Shown here: in pieces, positions 45,000 to 48,277 of the stretch | Layout of the letters: every line of letters starts with the position of its first letter | Numbering within the stretch: position 1 is the first letter of the stretch | NCBI GenBank assembly: GCA_017504435.1 | Contig: JAFVRD010000003.1 | Span: 1-48,277, forward strand | Direction: 5' to 3' | Origin: Lentisphaeria bacterium | GTDB lineage: Bacteria > Verrucomicrobiota > Lentisphaeria > Victivallales > Victivallaceae | DNA length: 48,277 bases | Translations under genes and position numbers: made by a program | The notes under the pieces: model-generated | Database searches by the model: none | Told to the model about the DNA's origin: nothing | What the model saw: the letters and a program-made list of their open reading frames with translations, nothing else

Positions 45000-45113
45000 T
45001 TATTCAGCGTCTTCATCGCCGTAGTTGCCGCCTTCGCCGCTGGCTCCGGCAACGAACTGACCGAAACGAGCTTCTTCCAGCATCGGGGTTTCAAATTCAA
45101 ATTTTTCTTTCAT
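45000..45113 (-). CDS. 37-residue peptide with leader-like motif and acidic tail, second copy
   Basis: The paralogue of the gene at 1016-1129. The product begins MKEKFEFETPMLEEARFGQF and ends in Gly-Asp-Glu-Asp-Ala-Glu after a Gly/Ser-rich stretch. Between the two copies the first 24 residues are well conserved (F-E-x-P-x-L-E-E-A-basic-F-G-Q-F-hydrophobic-small-Gly), while the middle of the tail differs but stays acidic. This is the pattern of a conserved recognition segment plus variable cargo, or of a binding motif with a disordered tail. It starts 16 bp after the giant protein gene with AAAGGA upstream, and is followed by a strong terminator. No known family assigned. Confidence 0.75.
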   Translation of the reverse strand: MKEKFEFETPMLEEARFGQFVAGASGEGGNYGDEDAE

Positions 45114-45129
45114 TTTTTAATCCTTTCTG

Positions 45130-48100
45130 TTATGCAAGTTTCGCAAATTTGATACTGTTATCTTCTTCATACACTTTGAATCCGCTTCCAGAGTAAACTC
45201 CATCTGCCAGAATCATTTCTGTGTCATCGACCATGAATTTGACTCCGTTGAAGTTATCCAGACTGACACCGGTCATCGCAGTCCAGTCTGCGGCATCCAG
45301 CATACCATCACCAAGATCAAAGCAAATCTCGCTCAATCCGGCAAAATCCGCATCAGTCAGATTCAATTGGCTGCCATCGGTAATGGTGAGTTTATCAATG
45401 CCGTCCAGCAGTGCGACATCCACGACCGTATCGATGATCAGCGAACTTGTTCCGGTGTTTTCCAGATGAGAGCCATCGCCGCTGATGCGGTCAAATGTTT
45501 TTTCATCACCGGTAATGGTGACTGTAACATCACCGGAAACCAGACTCTTGTTGTATTTGCCGCCCATAAACAATTCAGTTACGGCAGCATTGCCTGAAAT
45601 CGTGATATCAACCATTCCGGTCACTTCGGTATTTCCATCCGCATTCGCGCCACCGGCATAAAGTTCGGTCACCGAACCGTTATTGATATTGACTTGTATA
45701 TTGCCGACTTTGCTCAAGCCATTGGTTTGTGCCCATCCGCCGCAAACGAGGGTATTTATGCTGCCGGATTCCACTGTGATATTCACTTCACCAACTTCGG
45801 CATAACCGCAATATGAAGTATACGCACCGCCGTACAGTACACCCGGAACAAGTACCGCACCGTCAACGGTCACATTGCAGGTATCAACATAATACTGCAT
45901 CGTATCGGAGGCACTCTTAGTGCCGACCACATATCCGGCTGAAAAAACACCGGTTCCCTGATCAGTGCTGGTTCCAACTCCGGCGAAATTGCCGCCGTTC
46001 AAGGTCAAATTCACATTGGTTACTTCGTGAGTCAATGCTGTAGTTCCGACATCGACCCGGCTGCCGCCAATGATGTTGCTGTTGAAAGTACCGGAATCAA
46101 TGGTCAAATTGCTGTTGGTAAGGGAAATTTTCTGCGTGGCTTTTGAAGCAAGGAAACCACCGTACACACTCATACCGACTTCGCCGCCGTTGATGGTCAG
46201 ATTGGTGGTGTCAGCGGAAACTTTACCGCCACCATAGAGGTTCTTTTTGATCGAACCGCCGGTAATGACGGTGGTAACAACACCATCAGAACCATTCTGG
46301 CTTCCGGCAAAGACCGTACCCTGTTTGAATCCGGAAGCGATAGTCTGGGTGATGTCACTGCCGTCATTTTCTGTGTCGTTGCCGCCGCCATAGACTGAAC
46401 CGGTGGAGTTCTCTTCCAGAACACCGTCTTTTTCAACTTTGACCTTCAGCACCAGATTCCCGTCAACGATATCAAGATAACCTTTTTCCACATTGGTAAC
46501 ACTGTCATCATCGCCGAGAGTACCGGTAACTCCGGTGGCAATGACTGCCCCGGCTTCAAGTCCGGTACCATCAACGGTGATGGTGATACCGCTCAAATCG
46601 GTATTAACGGTAAAGGCAAGAGCCGCACCGGCATTGAAGGTGATTTCGCTGAAACCCAGAGATCCGCCGGAAATAGTGTTGTTCCCGGAGAGATTCAGCA
46701 AGGTACCGCCAAATATTGCGTCAGTAACCGTAATCGCGGCATTGTCAAGGTTTACATTACCACTGCCGGACAGATCTGCACGCAGATCCATAGTTCCGGA
46801 AATATTCAGAGCATTCTGGTTGTAAATGGTATCTGTTGTGCTTAAAAATTCCGTATTGGTCAGAGTCAAAACTCCGGCATTGTAGATAGCACCACCGTTA
46901 CCGGTGGCTTTATTGCCGGAGAAAGTGACATTTTGCAATATCATTTCGCTGTTATTGTAAATAGCTCCGCCATTTTCAGCAGAGTTATTGGTAAATTCAC
47001 CACTGTTTTGCTCATAACTTGCGGTATAATCAGCATTAGTGGCATAGTTGAACACTGCACCGCCCAAACTTCCTGCCGCTTCAGCTTTGTTATTGCTGAA
47101 ATCGACGTTGGTCAATGTCGCGGTTCCTCCGGAAACAGATGCTCCGCGATTCTGCAACGCACCGCGGCTTTTGGCGGTGGTATTGGAAATCGTGGTATCA
47201 GCGATCGTCATTTGACTGTTCTGACCGGTAATGGCGATACCGCCGTATACATCGGCACTAGTAATGTTGTTGAAAACCGCGCCATTAATATCCAATACAC
47301 TATTAGTGACATTGACCGCTTGAGCAGAGCCGGTGAAAGATGCACCGGATTTGATTTCCAGTTTGTCTTGACTTGTGCCATTAACGGTGATGGACGGTAA
47401 TGCTGCATCCGAATAAATTTCTTTGATCTTGCCATCCAGAGAGGTTATTGCATAGATCGCATCAAATACTTGCAGACAGAGTGCATTGTCAGCATTGGTA
47501 TTCAGCAGCAGATAGTTGTCTCCGAATTTCTGTGGAGCGGCATCCACGGTTAAGGTGACACTGGTTTCGGGGAGAGCGATGTCATATACCGAAACCGAAG
47601 TAATCGCATTGCCGGTTCCAATAAGTTTGTAACTGCCGCTTGCCTGATTTGCTGCCATGCCGACACTGAAAGAGACGTTTTTACCCAATGTAACATGTGG
47701 AGTGTGAAAAATCACGCTGTCATCACTGGTCCTATCCGCAATCAGCAGGGAAATCTCCGTATTGTCCGCGATATTTATTTTCTTGGATACTCCACTGACA
47801 ACTCCAATCGCGACATTTCCTGCAAGAGAGATTTTTCCGCTCCAATTCATTGTACCTTTGTTATAAATCGTATCGGATTTAGACGCAAAAACCGTGTTGC
47901 TGATGTTGATTGTACCGGCATTGTTATAAATCGCCGCACCACCGTCAGAATTTTTGGAAGTATTTCCGGAAAACGTTGAATTGCTGATCGAAATAACGAC
48001 ATTGGCGTTATTGCTGAAAATTGCGCCACCGTTATTTGCTGCGGTTCCGGTACATTTATTATTGCTGATGGTGGAATCGTCAATAGTGATTTTAGCAGCG

Positions 48101-48277
48101 GCAGAGTCTGCATAGATTGCACTGCCGAGATTTGTAGCGGTATTATTGTCAATGAGAGCATCATTCAATGTCAATGTTCCGCCTTTAACATAAAACGCTC
48201 CACCGCGGTAGGCAGTGTTTTCAGAAATGACAGTTTCTGTTAATGTTGAAGTGCCGCCCTCCATATAAAGCGCAGCC
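45130..48277 (-). CDS. Giant Pmp/AIDA-like surface protein, 5' end outside window
   Basis: About 1048 residues are visible and the frame is still open at the right edge, so the ATG at 48264 is not the true start. The N-terminal part of the visible chain has chlamydial polymorphic-outer-membrane-protein repeats: NNGGAIFSN, FSGNTS, GGAIYNN, FSGNKATGNGGAIYNAG, each about 25-40 residues and predicted to wind a beta-helix. From about residue 630 it changes to GSVYGGGN / LYGGGK / SVYGGF / NIIGGSR repeats, then the region homologous to the protein at 2-1000, ending KFAKLA. No outer-membrane beta-barrel follows, unlike Pmp autotransporters. Adhesin-like surface display is inferred; the conserved C-terminal domain may be a sorting signal. 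A peptide gene follows 16 bp downstream. Confidence 0.8.
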   Translation of the reverse strand, partial: AALYMEGGTSTLTETVISENTAYRGGAFYVKGGTLTLNDALIDNNTATNLGSAIYADSAAAKITIDDSTISNNKCTGTAANNGGAIFSNNANVVISISNSTFSGNTSKNSDGGAAIYNNAGTINISNTVFASKSDTIYNKGTMNWSGKISLAGNVAIGVVSGVSKKINIADNTEISLLIADRTSDDSVIFHTPHVTLGKNVSFSVGMAANQASGSYKLIGTGNAITSVSVYDIALPETSVTLTVDAAPQKFGDNYLLLNTNADNALCLQVFDAIYAITSLDGKIKEIYSDAALPSITVNGTSQDKLEIKSGASFTGSAQAVNVTNSVLDINGAVFNNITSADVYGGIAITGQNSQMTIADTTISNTTAKSRGALQNRGASVSGGTATLTNVDFSNNKAEAAGSLGGAVFNYATNADYTASYEQNSGEFTNNSAENGGAIYNNSEMILQNVTFSGNKATGNGGAIYNAGVLTLTNTEFLSTTDTIYNQNALNISGTMDLRADLSGSGNVNLDNAAITVTDAIFGGTLLNLSGNNTISGGSLGFSEITFNAGAALAFTVNTDLSGITITVDGTGLEAGAVIATGVTGTLGDDDSVTNVEKGYLDIVDGNLVLKVKVEKDGVLEENSTGSVYGGGNDTENDGSDITQTIASGFKQGTVFAGSQNGSDGVVTTVITGGSIKKNLYGGGKVSADTTNLTINGGEVGMSVYGGFLASKATQKISLTNSNLTIDSGTFNSNIIGGSRVDVGTTALTHEVTNVNLTLNGGNFAGVGTSTDQGTGVFSAGYVVGTKSASDTMQYYVDTCNVTVDGAVLVPGVLYGGAYTSYCGYAEVGEVNITVESGSINTLVCGGWAQTNGLSKVGNIQVNINNGSVTELYAGGANADGNTEVTGMVDITISGNAAVTELFMGGKYNKSLVSGDVTVTITGDEKTFDRISGDGSHLENTGTSSLIIDTVVDVALLDGIDKLTITDGSQLNLTDADFAGLSEICFDLGDGMLDAADWTAMTGVSLDNFNGVKFMVDDTEMILADGVYSGSGFKVYEEDNSIKFAKLA

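Overview
The window looks like the chromosome of a Lentisphaerae-type (PVC superphylum) bacterium, probably a gut Victivallales relative. The signs are a prepilin-type protein with a [22 protein letters not shown] segment and a Lentisphaerae-style C-terminus, chlamydial Pmp-type repeats (GGAI / FxxN) in a giant surface protein, a secreted protein with the N-terminal 'DGxxxxxxxVxxVxxxGxxxxHxxGxxxVxxxELP-like' motif common in PVC bacteria, and many polysaccharide-degrading enzymes. The species assignment is inference. Promoters are easy to see: -35 TTGAhh/TTGTAA and a very regular -10 TATATT, 16-17 bp apart.

Layout. (1) 1-1129 (+): C-terminal end of a giant beta-solenoid surface protein followed by a 37-residue peptide gene. 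(2) 1170-8532: a sugar-metabolism group: TIM-barrel isomerase/epimerase, secreted heparinase II/III-like lyase, divergent Gfo/Idh/MocA oxidoreductase, secreted CBM9-like protein and a secreted coiled-coil protein. (3) 8548-13371 (-): an HTH-cupin-AMP-ligase fusion followed by a GH3 glycosidase. (4) 13466-16013 (-): tadA, a lipoprotein, tRNA-Gly(CCC), htpX and lemA. (5) 16157-20007 (+): DUF362 Fe-S protein, DUF2293 protein, prepilin-like protein, and a fusion P-loop kinase. (6) 20088-23687 (-): metK, adenosine-kinase-like pfkB and ahcY, which together make and recycle S-adenosylmethionine; then a Pal-like OmpA lipoprotein. (7) 24652-28568 (+): ilvE, panC, hisD and a glycerophosphodiesterase, ending in a strong terminator. 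(8) 28652-36509 (-): a DUF349 protein, a GH92 alpha-mannosidase without signal peptide, and a 1239-residue secreted glycosidase-like protein. (9) 36699-38576 (+): htpG. (10) 38597-40148: tRNA-Ser(UGA), a 260-bp mosaic of small hairpins, a foreign-looking lipoprotein gene and an integrase cut off after about 100 residues: the scar of a mobile element. (11) 40151-44928 (-): GH2 and GH78 glycosidases. (12) 45000-48277 (-): a second giant surface protein plus 37-residue peptide gene, homologous to unit 1 but in inverted orientation.

The most unusual system is the paired unit at the two ends of the window: giant Pmp/AIDA-like protein with no visible autotransporter barrel, then within about 15 bp a 37-residue peptide with a leader-like motif (Y/F-E-S/T-P-x-L-E-E-A-K/R-F-G-Q-F) and an acidic tail. 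The intergenic sequence of the two units is almost identical and the second has its own terminator after the peptide, so protein and peptide are duplicated and transcribed as a unit. No function for the peptide is known to me.
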